NCBI RefSeq assembly: GCF_040581485.1
Contig: NC_090131.1
Location: 20,720,532 to 20,784,531, forward strand
Source of the DNA: Linepithema humile
Lineage: Eukaryota > Arthropoda > Insecta > Hymenoptera > Formicidae
Reading direction: 5' to 3'
Length of the DNA: 64,000 bases
In this document: positions 26,328-41,689 of the stretch, one piece after another
How positions within the stretch are numbered: position 1 is the first letter of the stretch
Layout: each line of letters begins with the position of its first letter
The notes under the pieces: model-generated
What the model saw: only the letters and a program-made list of their open reading frames with translations
What the model was told of the DNA's origin: nothing
Database searches by the model: none
Translations under genes and position numbers: made by a program

Positions 26328-29300
26328 TCAAGACGCGGAGAAATCCGCCGAAATCGGATTCTGCTCGCCACGTTTCTCCCACATGTTGATCCTCTTCAGT
26401 GGGTAACAGATCACAGCCGATATGAGAATCAAACTACCAGAGAGGTAGAACGAGGCTTCGTAGCTTCCAGTCGCATCCATAAACGCACCTGTTTGTCATG
26501 AATATTATTTTGTAAATTAACGTCGAACTTTTTATGGTTCATAGATCGTTATCAAACGAAGATTTATGAGATGGAGAAATAAGTAATAACGAATCATGCT
26601 AAAGAACACGATATAAACACTTCCTAGAATCAGATACGTGTTACTTTGAACTAAAATAGATTTGCGGAATGCAAATCAGTGCTACTTCACGACTAAAGTG
26701 GACTTTTTGCGGCATTTGTTTGCGAATATACAGAGAGTGATCGATATCATTCTAATTACCTGCAAGAGGTGCGCCCACAGTTGCTGCCACACCTTGAAAC
26801 AGAAGAAGCAGTCCGAAAGCGTTTGTCAGTTTTTCTAAGCCCAGTAAATCCACGACGAGAATCGATCTTAGAGAAGCGAAGACGGCTGCGGAAAAATATC
26901 TGATATATATTTTACACACCTAATAAACATAAGTGAAACTAATCAATTAGGACAATTAAAATCAAAACATTGCATCATAAATGAGACGAGATAAGATGTG
27001 TCTACAAGATTTATAAAAAACCGTTTAGCAAGTGGCATAAATTACTTACATATACTGAGGCCAAAGCTGGCTGCATAAAAGAATTGATAACCCTTCGACA
27101 AAGAAAGGCCGGAGAATATGGTGACTAAACCGCCGACGCTGATAAATATATTGTTCACAACCAGGGCATTAACACCAGGCAAGCTACTTGCTAAGCCGCA
27201 AACGATACGACCGATGGTATTGCCGATACCGATCACCGAAACAAGGAACATTGCCGTGGACTCGTTGATGTCAGCCTTTATGGCTCGATCTACAGAGAAA
27301 GCAGATAAATATATGAATAATATATAAAGGCAGATAAATATATGAATAATATGTAAAGGTAGATAAATATATGAATAATATATAAAGTAGCGTCTAGAAT
27401 TCAACAACAACAATTTTAACTTTTTATCTTTGCTAAATTTACACACAGTAAAAATTATCTACTTATTGTTTAATTCAGTTTGTGTATCATTTATTTATTA
27501 TTCGATTTTATTTTAGATAATTATTAATAACTTTAATCAATTCTTCCGTTCCAAATGATAACAGTGAAATGAGAATTCTCGTGATATGCTCACAATGTGT
27601 TGGTTATTATGTTATCGAAAAGAAAGTAATAAACAATGTATATCGTTTTATGTATATCGTTTTAAAAGTTCTCTTGAAAAATGAATTATCTGTTAAACGT
27701 GACGAGGAAAGCTGCGATGAGACAAATCTTATTTAAATATGGGACAGATATTAAAAATATATTATTATTCAATGTATCGTACCTGCCACGTACATAAAGG
27801 GCGTGTAAAAGCCCATCATAGTGAGCCCACCAGAGATAGCTAGTATCAGGAAGGACGGACTTCTTAGCAGACTGAGATCAAGCATTGTGGTTAGAATTCG
27901 ACGCACACTTTCAGGACACAGGTAGCACGTTCCGCTTTCCTCCTCTGCCACATCCGTCGCCGTTGGCAATCGTGTCACTGACATGTGATAACCGACTGAC
28001 GATTGCTGCAAAATCGTAGGTTTTTGATATTCTATTGCAAGTAGGACAGCTTATCTAGGTGACGATTTCATTTAAACGTTACTTTAATTTTATCTCACGA
28101 TTAGTTTAACTTGTTGCGTTTTCGTCTGAACTGAAAATAGACCAGTTAAGCCTTTAAACTGTCAATATTCTTTATTTTTTGCTCAATATTTATAAAAATT
28201 TTAATGCGCAATTTATCGATGTAGGAGATAAATATATTATATACTTGATAGGATTTTTACCTGCGACCTGTAATGTGGAAGTCTATTCAAAGAGCCACCG
28301 TAAAAGATGTCGTCTCTGTAGAATGGTCTCTGTGGATCTTTCGGATTTCGTTTTCCCATTTTAAGAGACTTCTGGCTGCACTCCGAATCCGTTCGAAGAC
28401 GACTAATCGTATGTCGACGGATCTAAATGATAAAATAAAATGTTATTCCAACATTATTTCAAGTAGCAATTTTATTTTATTGCATTAATATTATACTTAT
28501 TGGATTCTTTTATAAATTTGATAAAAATAGAGGTGTTTACAGAGATAAATAATTCACGAGGACATTTGGAGAATTTTCCAGGTCATAGAATTGACGTTTC
28601 TGTCTCTCTCTCTCTCTCTTTCTCTCGCGAATTATAGCTTTGAAAGTACTAAATTCTTATCTCTCTTGGCAAAGCGAACATGGTTGCTTCTTTTTGCGCG
28701 CACATATATATGCTTCACTTTGAGAACAGAAAAAGAAAAATAAGACTCGTGAAACCGGAAGTTTGGATCATCAGCCAAGTTCACCGCAAGATTTGAAACT
28801 TCGTTGTTTTAATGGATAGGTCGAACAATATCGTTTTGTCTTGCACCGTGACAGATAGCGCCCCAAATAACAACTATAAATTCAATCGAAATCAATCAAT
28901 CGTGTTTTAAACGAATGATGATAAAAAAAATGCTGCAAAAAACTTTGTAATTTTTTCTCTGTTTGTTACACTTTATCAGAAAGAGTTTTACTAATATCTT
29001 TACATGCATTTTTGTAGAACATTTTTGTTTTTAAAGTTATTGTCTAAGATTCAATTGGATAAAAGGCTGCCTCAGTTACGGTCGATTCTGTTCGAGCTCA
29101 ATTCAGTGCTCGAATTTTCCGTTCTCTTAGTACGTGCATCGATCTTACCGTCGGTACTTTTCCGTTTAGCCGCTCCAAATCGCCACTGAGCAGATTGTTC
29201 TCCTCGGCTATTTTTTCTTCGTTATTCACGGTGTCCAAGTCAGGGTATATCGGCACGGACAGCCGTTTCTCTGAAGTGCTCAGTTTCCTCTCCAAAATCT

Positions 29301-32300
29301 GAGTCTCCATGTACACTTTATGCAACGAGTGTAAGGATTTGGTCGCGCTGAAATAGGAATCAATCACGTCTCATTTCGATAAATAAGCGAGGGAAGTAAT
29401 TATTAGTGTTAGTAAATAAAGTCTCAATTACTTTACTATATTAGGGCTGCTGCCGAGAAGTTCAGCTGCCGTCGGGTATTCCGTATTATTATTCGTGCCG
29501 AAGAAACGGCTTCTGTTCGGCTGCACACAGTGCAACGACGTTGTTGACACGTTTTGTCCTATTAATGTACTTTTCACTTCGAGCGCGGCGGTTTCCGGGG
29601 TGTTCTTCACCTTGATTCTCGTTGGTTTTAAAGGACGGAACATAGCGCCGAATATGGCGCAATTTAGGAGCATGCCTATAAGCCAGTGTAACAAATTCGT
29701 ATAAACTCTGTCTCTCGAGATGCTCAAAAACTCACTCTCGAAAACACTGAACTAATTTCTTAAAACACTCTCACTCTAAACTGACTGTTCTCACTTCTCA
29801 AAACACTCGACACACTTTGTACACTCGCTCTGAAACGCTCGTCCTTATATTCTTTATCATACACTCTCAATTCCCAATCACGCTTGCAATCATTCTCGTT
29901 ATTTTTTAAAATTTTAATCACACGCCGCACTCGCTTAAAACAGTCATACTGCATAAATAATCATGCAATCAAACGTTTGACATTTTCTCTCACTCTGTCG
30001 CTCATTCTCTTATATTTTATAATTCTATTTTCATGTAGGCTTTCATTATCGACTCAAATACAAGTGACGTACCGTATTATTAATTAGGAATGGGTATTAC
30101 GACTATTTTTTATTGATACGAAAGTGTCGATAACCATTTTGATTGAAAGATTAATTAAGCAAAAGTGACGTAATGCAGGCAAGGTTCTTTGGTACGCGAC
30201 TTAGGCAACATAAATGATCGCATGTATTCGTCGAAATAAAAGGTTAAATAGAACTATACATATATGCAATCTTTCTGCTGGAGAAAACTCTGAATCAATT
30301 ATAATTGAGACAACAGCTTGACGTAATACTTGTATGAGCATACAAAAGTATAATCTTTAAAAATGTATATTTTAATTAAAATTTAAATGAAAAATAATTT
30401 ACAGAAAATACCTTATTACTTTTTACAGAAACAAAAATTATATTTTGTTTCAATTAAAAATGCATTTTTAAATATATCATCTATTTGCCATTTAACAAAA
30501 TACTCACCCGCTTGAAACAGCAGAGCTCCTCTCCAGCCGTAATTTTTTACAAGTATATCCGAAATTGGCGCAAGCAAGAACGCCCCGATACCCGAGCCAC
30601 ACACTGCGATACCTGTCGCTAAAGCTCTCCATCTTTCGAAATAAAATCCGGTGGTTATCACAGCTGGCACATATATCAGCCCTGCCCCGATACCACCTAA
30701 AAAGAAAGCTTTGTGTCTCTAAAACAATTTTATATAAAACTGATATTTATTCTTTTACTGTAAGATATCTAAGTTAACCTTTCTGAGAACTATATTTCAA
30801 GATTACTTTAACAATATATCTTTTGATTGAGATTTTTAATATACATTGTATTATTACAGTTAATTTTAATGTATTAGTTTAAAATCTGCATTTCTTAAAG
30901 ACGATATATCAGTATTTTTGTGTCATTAAATTTTAAATTTTAAATACTGATACGCAATGCTGTTCGAATCTGCAGCAAAATAATCCAGGATTAGATAAAT
31001 TAATCGGAAGATTACAGAGGTTACAAGGTTACAGAGGGGAAATTTTAGTGTAGAGACATTGTCTAATTTAGTAATAAGAAATATCTGGGGAAAAGCACTT
31101 ACCGATGGCGCCATAAGATATGTAAAGAAATTCGATAGAAGTGCTGAAGTACGAAAGGACAAAAGCGCTACAGCTTATCACGCTTCCTAATATCGCCACT
31201 AGTCTGAAGCCATATCGGTTGGCGAGGGCAGATACGAAAGGACCTGCAAAAGTGATAATTGACTTCACTCTCAGATATCTGATCAAACATGTAAATTATT
31301 CGCTACATCTTTATTATCGATTAGGTTCTAATCGACTTTACCTGGAAATATTAATTGCTATGTATATTGACTGCTGACAATACGTTACTTAGCACGAACA
31401 TTGTCGTTGTAATGGCAAACAGTTTGCAAGAATATCATGTTTATACAAGTGATTCTATTAATATAATATTGCTAACATGCTAACGAGATATTACGTAGTG
31501 CGAAATAAGTCAGATCTAAAGCGATTAGGAGATATTTGTGCTATTTATTGATCGTATTATATCATTACATATTTTCCTGTTACGTAGTATAAATAACATT
31601 ATTCACAAATAATCAATTTTATTTTTGCCATTATGTTTTTTTATTAAATGGTATTGATTGAAATTATAATTTACAAATGCAATATTTACAAACAATAAAA
31701 AATATCCTCTCATAGATTTTTTACAGTTCAAAACTTATATTTTTATTAGTATTTCTACAATTTAATTGTTTAAAATAATTTTTAACTCTCTCTGAATAGA
31801 AGTAAATACAACACCCACAATATTAAGGATAAATTGCAGAAAGTTGCTTGCATTGTTCTTTATCATCGCGGATAATTAAACACAACTTTGCGGCGCGCAT
31901 GCATCGCTGAGTTGATTACAAATGTCTTGTACATGAAGGATTCGATATATAATTTTCCATAACGATATATAAATCGTTTATATTTTCTTCTAAATCTACG
32001 TTTGGGTAATTACGCGCAATGCATTACAATTTTGAAATAAAATACATCAAATAATTAATGCTGCATAAATGTTGTTAAACGCGTGTAACGTTGCACGTTA
32101 AATCGAACGCTGAGTGGAAATGTTCTTGTATATTTATAATTTCTGGATTGCACTGAAAAAATCCTTGAAATTGATTATACAAACGGTTACTTATTGCGAT
32201 GCTAACTCAGACGCGAATACAAGTGTTATATATAATTTTGTCGATTTGATATGTATCAGGAAGATTCCGAATGAGTGTGTATATTACCACTACATTATCA

Positions 32301-35300
32301 AACAGACTTATCAGTTACATACATGTGACAGAAACACAGTTATTCTTATCATGTACTTTTGATGTCTTGCATAATACGTGTCACGTCAATATTATAACTC
32401 GTGCGATGTCAAAGGAAAATAAACTCTAAAGATTGTAAAATATTCCACCCAAAATAAATGTCCTATGAAAGAATTCATTGAATTAACGATATAGTATGTT
32501 TGGTATGTTTCTCGTATTCGATTTACGTTTCTAGTTCAAAAAGAAATCTCTCTCTCTCTCTTATTCTCTCTAAACTGATTCTAGAGATACAATATATTAT
32601 ACTACTTATTAATTATATCATACACTTTGTTATTATGCAGCAAAGCACTGATCGAATGCAATCTTTCTGATATGGCGTATCGTTATGCAAATTTGATAGA
32701 CGCTTAATTATTACTGCTAAGGAAACACATCAGCAATGTTGTATCATTGCAAAACGGAATATATTCAATATTAATTGATTTTTTCTTATATTTAAAACTT
32801 ATTGATACTTCTAAATAAATTTCAGGACTCCATAAAATAGAAATTATAATACTTTCTTAAGCGATCAATCCTCTTAAGAAACTTTTATTTTCTTTTTTTT
32901 TTCTTTTTAATTTATTTAAAACAATTCTCTGAAATCTTAAAGAGATGTCAGAGAGAAAAATTACTATTTCCAAATTTTCCAAATACATGACACATTGAAA
33001 TCTTGTCAAAAAATATGGAAGTGGCATCATTCTTAAAGACAGATACTTGTAGAAACCAGGATGATATCCTAGAATTAACACATCAATCTGCTTAAATATT
33101 ACATACGTGTCTCTACTAACCAACCATGAGATAAAATCCGGTCTGCAATGAGCCCACGAGCGCAACTCTCGCTTTTGATTCAGAGAATGCATTCGCAATA
33201 TCGTTCAGAAATACACCGTAACTAAAGATGATACCGTCGACGACGAGATTGCACATGAAGGAAGCTGCAACGATTACCCAGCCCCATCCTCCATCAGGTG
33301 GTACTACCATTTCCACCTCAATAGTCTGTTAAAAAAAAAGAAACAAAACTCACCACGTCTAACATATTCTAAAAATTCACTGGATACATAATTATAAAAA
33401 ATTGATCATTTTTGTATCAAATTGAAGCAAATTGTTGCGATTCTCTGTTCTTTATTAAATTAATCTAAAATTAGATCATTTTGCATCAGTTGACGGATTT
33501 TATTTTGTAATACTAAAATATGTCAGGAAAAAGGTATACAAAATACTAAATTACATAATATAAATAATTTATTGCAATATATAAGCAGCATGACAAAGTA
33601 TTAAAATATGTGATATTGCACTTGAAAATATCATGATCACGCTGGCGATTGTACGATAGATAAGTTATAAACTGCTATGTTCTAGTTTTCCACAAAATAC
33701 ACAAGCAAGAACAACTTATCGTGAGCATCGGATTTATACATGCGCAATAATAGAAGTTAAAGACCTGTGACTTCTAATTAATATGGAAATTTGTGCTGAC
33801 GTACGTTCTGATATACATATGCGAAAGAAAAGAAAACGTGACTCTGTTTAAACAACTACGAAGCTAAAAGTGTTAAAATTAGTCGAAACTTACGAATATG
33901 AATTTGATAAATTAATGACTGTATTAATTCAAACATATTAGGTCTTTATTTGATATAAATATTGAAAAAAAATTATTAATATCATATACACATAAGATTT
34001 AAACGATAATAATTAAAAATTTGGTTAAAAACTCTAAATTTATCTAAATATCTTGGTTGGTTGGTTAAGAAATTCAGAGCAAAAATTCTAATTGGGAAGA
34101 GTAAAGCGTTGACGACGTCTAATGTAGTATACGTTCAGAGTATAATAGAATTAGAAATTTTGTATATCTACTCAATGTAAGCGTGATAATCATCGCGTGA
34201 GAGCTGCTTTTTCGCTCGTTAGAAAACATGATTCGATACATAGCGAAGTTAGTTTGCAGAGACGGCACGAAGCCGAAGCCAGTTAATTTGCGACTGTCCT
34301 CTGGTATTTCAACATCAACGTACGTTTACTGCAAATTCACAAGGTGCTAGGTCAAGGCCACTCAGAAAACTACCGAGTATCCGCTCTTTAGTATTTCGGC
34401 CGTCTCGTGACCCAAAACTTGGAAACTTATCAATCCGTCGAGCCTCATGCGCTTAAACGATAGTTTAGCGCAGTCAGCAAATCTGCCTCCGGTAACTTTA
34501 CAATAAAATAGAATTTTCCTTAATATGATTTAAAGAAAAAATTGAAACGCTTAGCGTAGCCTAACTTTGTTAACACTTTAGAAAATTTTATTTTATTAAT
34601 TGAGAAAATTATATTTTATATTTTTGGTCTAATTTATTTGAAAAAAAAAAATTATCCTATATTTATTTTTTGTACAAGATTGTTTTTATTTAAATTTTTA
34701 AAAAATAAAAAATACTTGTACAGAATACGTAATCGAGTCGTTCTATAATCGTCTGTTATTATGGCGATCATAATTCAAAAAAGAAAAAAAAGGAACTTGG
34801 CAACATTAACTCGTCGTTTAGTTTTTTGCTATTGATCTGAATTCATTAACACGAAGAAAAGACATATGAATCTGCACGCGAGGCAGTTCAGCTGAAAAAA
34901 TGACGACCTTTCCATTTTTGCAAATGTTTCAATGACACAAGCACTTTTTCACAATCGAAAACATAGATGCATAATTCAGAGAAATTTGTTTTCCAAAAGT
35001 TTTATTAAGATGAAAGTATATCATACCACATGAAAGTATATCAATGGTCATTTGCGGCCTCGAGGCAGATTTTATCGTTGCTCGTGACGAAGCTGGGAAC
35101 GAACGGAAGTGGCATTCACGCATTAATTTTAAGGCAAATTGATAATGAAAATTTCAACACGGAATGCGTATCCGCCCCTGCATGACCCACAGCGTGACAA
35201 AGACTATCGGATTTATTATACGGCGTCGCAAATAAGGTGATATCGCGCTGTCACTTTATAGTGTGTAATCCGCCCGTCGTCTCAACGCCAATATACTGAT

Positions 35301-35554
35301 CACGTCGGGACAATAGTTGCGAGACGCGAGTAATCGCGCGATGCAATTTTTTGCAGCTTTTGTATTTTGACGCGCGTCTACGCACGCGTTACAAGTCGCA
35401 AGTGGCAATAGCGTTACCTCACCTCGTCATTATTGTTGTCGTTGATGTGCTCGAGCTGCAATTCACTCTTGTTGCAACCATTTTGCTGTAGCTTACTCGC
35501 ATCAGAAGTCTCTTGCTCACTCACTTTGTTCGCCGTCGTTGTTGACATTGTCAT
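26328..35554 (-). CDS. SLC16 monocarboxylate-transporter-like protein, gene A, 11 coding exons
   Basis: Exons in transcript order: 35554-35423, 33325-33121, 31243-31103, 30696-30508, 29675-29432, 29347-29149, 28422-28261, 28005-27783, 27289-27050, 26885-26760, 26488-26328. All junctions are GT-AG and the phases agree, giving 673 aa. The N-terminus is short, polar and Asn-rich. The family signature DGGWGWV lies at residues 55-61 at the start of TM1. The second signature, YFERWRALATGIAVCGSG, lies at 178-195 in the TM4-5 region. TM1-6 end near residue 238, a cytoplasmic loop of about 235 residues follows, and TM7-12 run from about 475 to the short tail. The protein is a plasma-membrane MFS carrier for small organic acids or related solutes. 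TM8 keeps Arg (NTIGRIVCG) but has Asn where MCT1 has Asp, and TM1 has Phe where MCT1 has Lys38. ATG at 35554 is the first Met of an open exon preceded by an acceptor-like sequence (35559 or 35567), so a 5' untranslated exon upstream is likely. Confidence 0.93.
27301..27387 (-). repeat. 29-bp repeat, three copies, next to a splice acceptor of gene A
   Basis: The unit GCAGATAAATATATGAATAA plus nine more bases occurs three times in tandem with two substitutions. It lies in intron 8 of gene A, only about 10 bp upstream of the acceptor of exon 9 (first base 27289) in transcript sense, so it forms the pyrimidine- and TAT-rich branch-point zone. It stays open in the exon 9 frame, so intron retention would add a hydrophobic segment before exon 9. 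Confidence 0.8.
28602..28626 (+). repeat. TC microsatellite
   Basis: About ten TC dinucleotides with one interruption lie inside intron 6 of gene A (28423-29148). A shorter (TC)7 run lies at 32547-32560 in intron 2 of the same gene. Confidence 0.8.
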
Positions 35555-35566
35555 CTCGTCTGAATA

Positions 35567-38500
35567 TCTGAAACACGTTAGTGCGAAACGCCCCTTTTGA
35601 AATCTGTTTAATGAAAGCAGACATAACGTTATAAATGTGATCTGGCATTTTCAAACACGCGCTCGACTAGAATACAGTTACTACAAAACGCTAAAAACTT
35701 GGTATACAAACGCTGGGATTGTATTGGAAATATAAAAATAGAAAGACATATCACAAGCGAATAATTTTTTTATATTATAAATAATTAAAAATAAACAATT
35801 TTGATAAACAGTTTAGATAAACCATCAGAGAATTAGTCATAAATAGGTAGCCAATTTAGATAGAGTGTTATAAAAATAATATTTTACTGGAAATGGTTTC
35901 CTTATAATGAATTCTTATGGTTCAAACAAATACTTTTTATTAATTTTTATGACATTTTGTAATGACATTCCATGATCCTACAACGAAGATTGAGACACAA
36001 TGTGATTTAAAATAATGTTGTTTGAAAAAAATAGCGTTAATAATATTAGACATACATCTACACACACCCAATTTATATATAATAAATATAATATAATCTA
36101 CACAATCTAAACCGCTTATTTTTTTTAGAAAAAATGCAAGGCGTTTTGTGAACGACATATAGCGTGCCATTTGAATATATAGTGTGCACAATGCATTGAA
36201 AGTTAATAGTTAAAATTAATAAATGTTAATTTACATAATCGAGATGGCATCCGAGGTTTTTTGAAAAAGAATCTAAATTATATAACTAATTAATTAACTA
36301 TACAATCCGTAGATAAAAAATAGCTCGCTATTTGGGATCTGTATAAACCTGATACCAGAAAGGTCAAAGGCAAGTCCGATCGCTTTCCCCGTATTAGTGT
36401 GTCACCGACGACGCGACATATCTCTGTCTTCTTTTTTTCACGCATGTATATGTAAATTGTGTAGTGCCGAAGTAGAGAAGCAATCAGTTCATTAATTTAA
36501 TGGCGAAGGAAAACGAAGAAAACGGCATCAAACCGGTTTAAATAGTTGGTCACGTGAAGTCTTGGGTGTAGCTTTACTTCGCCCGACCTTGACCTTTCGC
36601 AATGCATCTTCCCTGACCTTACTTGAATTCAGCTGTAATCATAGCGTTTTCACCAAACGACAATGTATTTGTAATATAACGCGAATCTTTTGGCAATCGA
36701 ATTCGAATGTCATTTGAAGATACATTATGTGAATTGATCGATCTCTCGTCAACATCGCGTGATTCATCGTTATTAATTATATTTCGCAAATGAATAGCGA
36801 TTGATGTTATAGTTAATGTCTGACATTACGATTATATTATGTTATCAGGGAAAGTAGATAAACACAGGAAATTATAGGATTAAATAATTTCGCTATCTCG
36901 TAGCATTTTTAAATATACACGCTGAGTAAATCGGTTTTCATTTATAAATTCTTTGATTTTGACTTGATTTTTCTTTATCGCAAATGTCGACATTATTATT
37001 CACATAAGAACTCTAATCTATAATGTTACATATTTGGAAACTAATTTTGCAAACTAGTCTACAAAAACAAAGTTTAATTTAAAAATATCGATACTAAATA
37101 GGTCAAAGAAATCAGATTAAAATAATCTCCCGTAAAACTTTACTTACTGACCGGCCAAATGGACGTTTGCAAAGAGACAACGAAGCAGCATTATAATGAC
37201 GTTTCAAGTATCGTATATCTTATATCTCCATTTTATAAATCGATGATAAGATAGACTCGAGGAAATATTTATATCTGATACAGCATACAAATAATTTTTA
37301 CAATTCGGAGTATCCATCTTATACTTGTTTTATTGCTGATTATATTTGCCGATTACGTTAAGTTTTCCCTTGTTTTTCTTCTCTTTGACTTTTATAGCAC
37401 TTTATATGCATGTGATTATGATGTCTGCTTCTGAGATACAATATCCAAAAGTGATTAAGAATTACGACCCCGTCTTTTGCACGCGCACGACATGCCATTT
37501 GCAAAACGATATATTATGCACAATTTTAGCAGCTATCATGTAAACAGGGTTGTGTAAACTTTGCTAATTGATAACGGACATATTTATTTTCAGCGTGACT
37601 TGGTTTGCTTTACTCTCTTACGTGCTTTCGCATGATAAATGCGAAATTTCGTACCGAGCGGTGGTCCGCAAAACAAATGTAAATTTGATAATCAGAATTG
37701 AAACTTTGTTTTCATTGTGTTCTCGGTCGATTTTATTTGGCTGCAATAAAATATTTTGTAAGAGAATTTTCACGTTGTAGAGAATTTGAAACTGATAGAA
37801 ATCGCCTGATTTTTTGCAACATTCTGCAATACAAAAATAAACTTTTTGCAAAAATTATAAGAGATTTTTACAATTAATTTTACAATGGATTTTTGCAATT
37901 GATTTTACAATTAATTTTTGCAATTTTTACCTGCAAATGACAGAATATTTTCTAAGCGCTATTCTGATCGAACGATATCAGCACATTCGTAAGCACATAT
38001 GGTTGATAATTACAAAATTATTATTCGACGACAGAATTTAGATAATGATGTGTTTATTCACATATGCTGTGCTATTTCAGATGTAATCACTAACAGAATT
38101 CGCTTATTTTTAATTTTTGATAAGATACAGATTACTATTGTAATACCTACATTATACTTAGTACATATATAGATAATTAACGTTACAAAAGACTGTTCTC
38201 AATCGATTGAGTTAATCATCGGCTAACCTCGAAGGCTATCGCACACTTTATCTACGCACACTCTATCACATTTTTTTCCTTATTGCCTGATACAAATTCT
38301 GTAAAGATTGACATTGGTGAATCGAGGCACATGTGCGCGCGACAATAGCATTTACATATGCGCAAAAGATATCATTGTTCTGCTTCGTATTATGACGTAT
38401 AGATTAACGTCAATAGTAACAAACAATCTCGAAATGGGGACAGAAAAAGAATGATGAAACGAGGTAATCGTAAATTTAAATGGTCCGGTATAATAATAGC

Positions 38501-41500
38501 TCGTAATAATTAAAAAGTTCTTGTTCTAGAAAGATTGTTGGTTATCAATTTGTTAAAATGCATAAATCATTATTGACAATTGCAATTTTGTTGACGTGCA
38601 ATGGACAGTGCAATGGACAGTGCAGTTCTGCTAACTCATTGATAAATTATGCTCAAGTATCTATCGCGCAAACAGATATGTCCATTCCTTTACTTTTTAC
38701 CAGATAAAATGCAGTTTTACACAACTCGTCAATCGGCAATAAATTATTGCTACTTCAAAGGGGCGAAGATATAATAAGAAGATTAGACACTTAGCCAAAG
38801 CGATAATTGTAATCTCGGCGTGACCAAGTTAATGGCGCTTGTTACATCTTCGTAGAATAAAGGCGGTGCAATGTGTTTCCAAGACACGCAAAGCATGTCT
38901 TATTAATTCATATAATTTTAACGCTCGACTAACAACGCGGTATTGTGCTCGATAGTTTATTAAAAATGGAAGAATGCAAGCATATTCTACGAGCAAGATT
39001 TTTATCGACAACCAAAGGATAATAATTACCACGGAAGTCGACACGCGTGAATTCTGCGAAATTGTCAGCCGCTATAATCTATATACTTACAATATTGTAT
39101 ATTTTTGCATTACGAATAATACATTCATACTCGGCCTCTTCTATTTGCTTATCCAATAATATTATTGATTATTAATAATATTATTGCATGTAATTAATTA
39201 ATAATATTATTTCATATATATTTGATATTTAAAATAACAGTGGATGCTACATTACATGCTGAAAATATGTCTAACAAGTACTAGAACTTGGATTGCTCAT
39301 AAACAACTTTGAAACGATAAAACGTATTTTTGTTGCTTACAGTCCGGCCTCTTTTCGAGCTGATGCATTGTTATCTCGCACCTTTACATCTTTAATTGCT
39401 GCATGAATCGACGCAATATAAAGATCACAAAGGCCTGATTTCCACTCCGTCGAATGTCGATAAACATTGATGTTTGCGCGAATCGGAGCTGTCGTTGCTT
39501 ATTCGCAATAATATAATTATCGCGACAATCTGACGTTTTTTTGAAATTTTGCAATTATTTTACAAAAACTTGACTACTCAAGACTGATACTGTGTTATTA
39601 GTTTATCTACGATTGTACAATATATCGACCTCTCTTATAAGAAGGTCTTTTTATTGCAAAATTGTAATGTTTTGTAACAATATTTTCAATTCCATCAATA
39701 CGTACTTCACTTGTAAATATAAAATCAGTTGTATATTGAGACATACAATAATTTTACTTACAAGAGAAAAATAAATTTTAATCATACTTTTTATATTAAT
39801 TTTGACAATAATGGATTGAAAGTTGTATTATTTTTATTTTTTTTTTGTACGTGCACATTGTTTTTTAAATTTCATCAGCAAGGAAGCACCGAGAAATTCC
39901 TTACATCGAATTCATAGATTGAAATTTTATTAATTCACTATGTCATAAATAAGATGTAAGAGGTGAAGTGGGACGTAGCGGAATAAAAAAGCAAAGTGAA
40001 ATAAAAGATATACATATTTGTGACGATAACGCTGCTATCTGCATACACAATTTAGTTAACGCACTTAGTCAGCACTGATGCGCAGAAAATTATTGAAATT
40101 CACAAAAACAAAAGTTTAGTCTCACTTTTCTCAAGATGAACATTTCATAACGATGGCTCATTGTTATGCTGAGCATATTTGACATATGTTTTTCGCGTGC
40201 GTCTCGTCACTGATGACAAGCGAGGAAATTAAGCCACGTGTTTGGGTCATAAGTTCGAGGGAATGTAATCTGACGACTTTCGCTCTGCATTTATTTACTA
40301 ACAAGATTTACACTTCGTGATAACATCGTCAAAAGACTGGACGTAAAAGCGCTTTCAGAAATAGCTGCGAACAGGCCAATAAACTAACTCGCATATGCGT
40401 TCCGGCGCCTCCCTTTTGATCTTTGTTTAGTGATAACAAATCATCGAAAGTTTTCTCGCATATGCGAATTATAGATTCTTCAATTCGATATTTTAATTCT
40501 TTAGCAACAATCGCATTACGATATTCCAATTGAATGTTCCAATTTAATGGTTTTAAAAGACACCTGCGCGCGAGGATGCATTCCTAATTTATGAAACCTT
40601 TACACATATTGCTCGTACGAAAAAAACCTGCGGTCGGAATTATCTTTTTATGATCATCTACAACTTTTATGATTATCCGCGATTTATGTGAGTAGTTCCA
40701 TATGCAAGATTAAAAAAGATGAAAAGTAGTTTCTAACGAGTGTTATTTGTAAAAGAGCAGAAGAATAGAATGTAACAGTTAAAAATTGGACAAAGGTGAC
40801 TATATTTCACGCTAAAAGATATAAAATTGTATAAAAAATTATTTCCAAAAGAATTTTTTGAGAAAAATAGAAGAAAACAAATTTTGAAGCGATTTCGAAG
40901 TGAATTCTGCTTCGATTTTCGTGCCATTGTATCGCCATGCACTGGTATAAAAATAGTTCGAATCCAATAATAGATAGAGAGCACATTACGTTTTCGCAAC
41001 AAGACATGTAGATGAGTCGCATGAATACATTATACTTCATTAATTAATAAGTACATCGATAAACATTGTTACTAGATTTATGCATTTATATCCCACGACA
41101 TTTCTCTTTGCAATATTAACTTATTCCATTCTTAGTACATTGCCCACTTAATGCTTGGATATTTTAAAGCCATTTATCATAACATAAATGGAACACTGTT
41201 TGCTCTATCTATATCTTTTATTTATCTTCTCGTTAAGGAACATTTTTTTCGCGAGATCAAGAATGAAGAAGATTTGAAATTTCTTGCATAAAAAACTTAA
41301 CTTTTTGATAATAAAAGTCAAAAGGATTATTTCATTTGAGCAATAGAACGTGATATTTCGTAAACACATGATGATTACCTAATTTTTGCAATCAGGAACA
41401 TAAGATTATACGTCAAAAATACTCTATATTAGATACTTCAAAATATGTTTTTGCTTTAAAAACCATATCTATAAATATAGAAATATGCATTAAAAATGGT

Positions 41501-41640
41501 ATTTATTTTTAGATATTTTACGTCATTGATTGACGAATTTTTCAATGACAATATTGATTTTTTTAGCTGAGATTATCGCAACAATTAATAAGTAAATGTC
41601 GAAAACATTCACACGTGTCAACTGGTCGCGGCGAGTAGTT
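35567..41640. other. Upstream region of gene A, no coding gene seen
   Basis: AT-rich, with many short frames and no recognisable protein. On the minus strand a good donor (GGTCA|GTAAGT) at 37148 could end a 5' untranslated exon of gene A. A degenerate ACAATTAATTTT-type repeat is at 37868-37925 and an ATAATATTATT palindromic cluster at 39158-39215. GGTCACGTGA lies at 36549. The section at 40160-40480 is less AT-rich but has only a 66-codon frame. Confidence 0.4.
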
Positions 41641-41689
41641 ATATCACATATTTAAAAACAGAATACGTAATAGCACTTGGATATCGTAA

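Noticed and set aside
27042..27446. Continuous 134-codon minus frame taken as one exon of gene A
   Set aside because: The acceptor at 27290 and the phase match to exon 8 show that only 27050-27289 is exon. The rest is the 29-bp intronic repeat read through.
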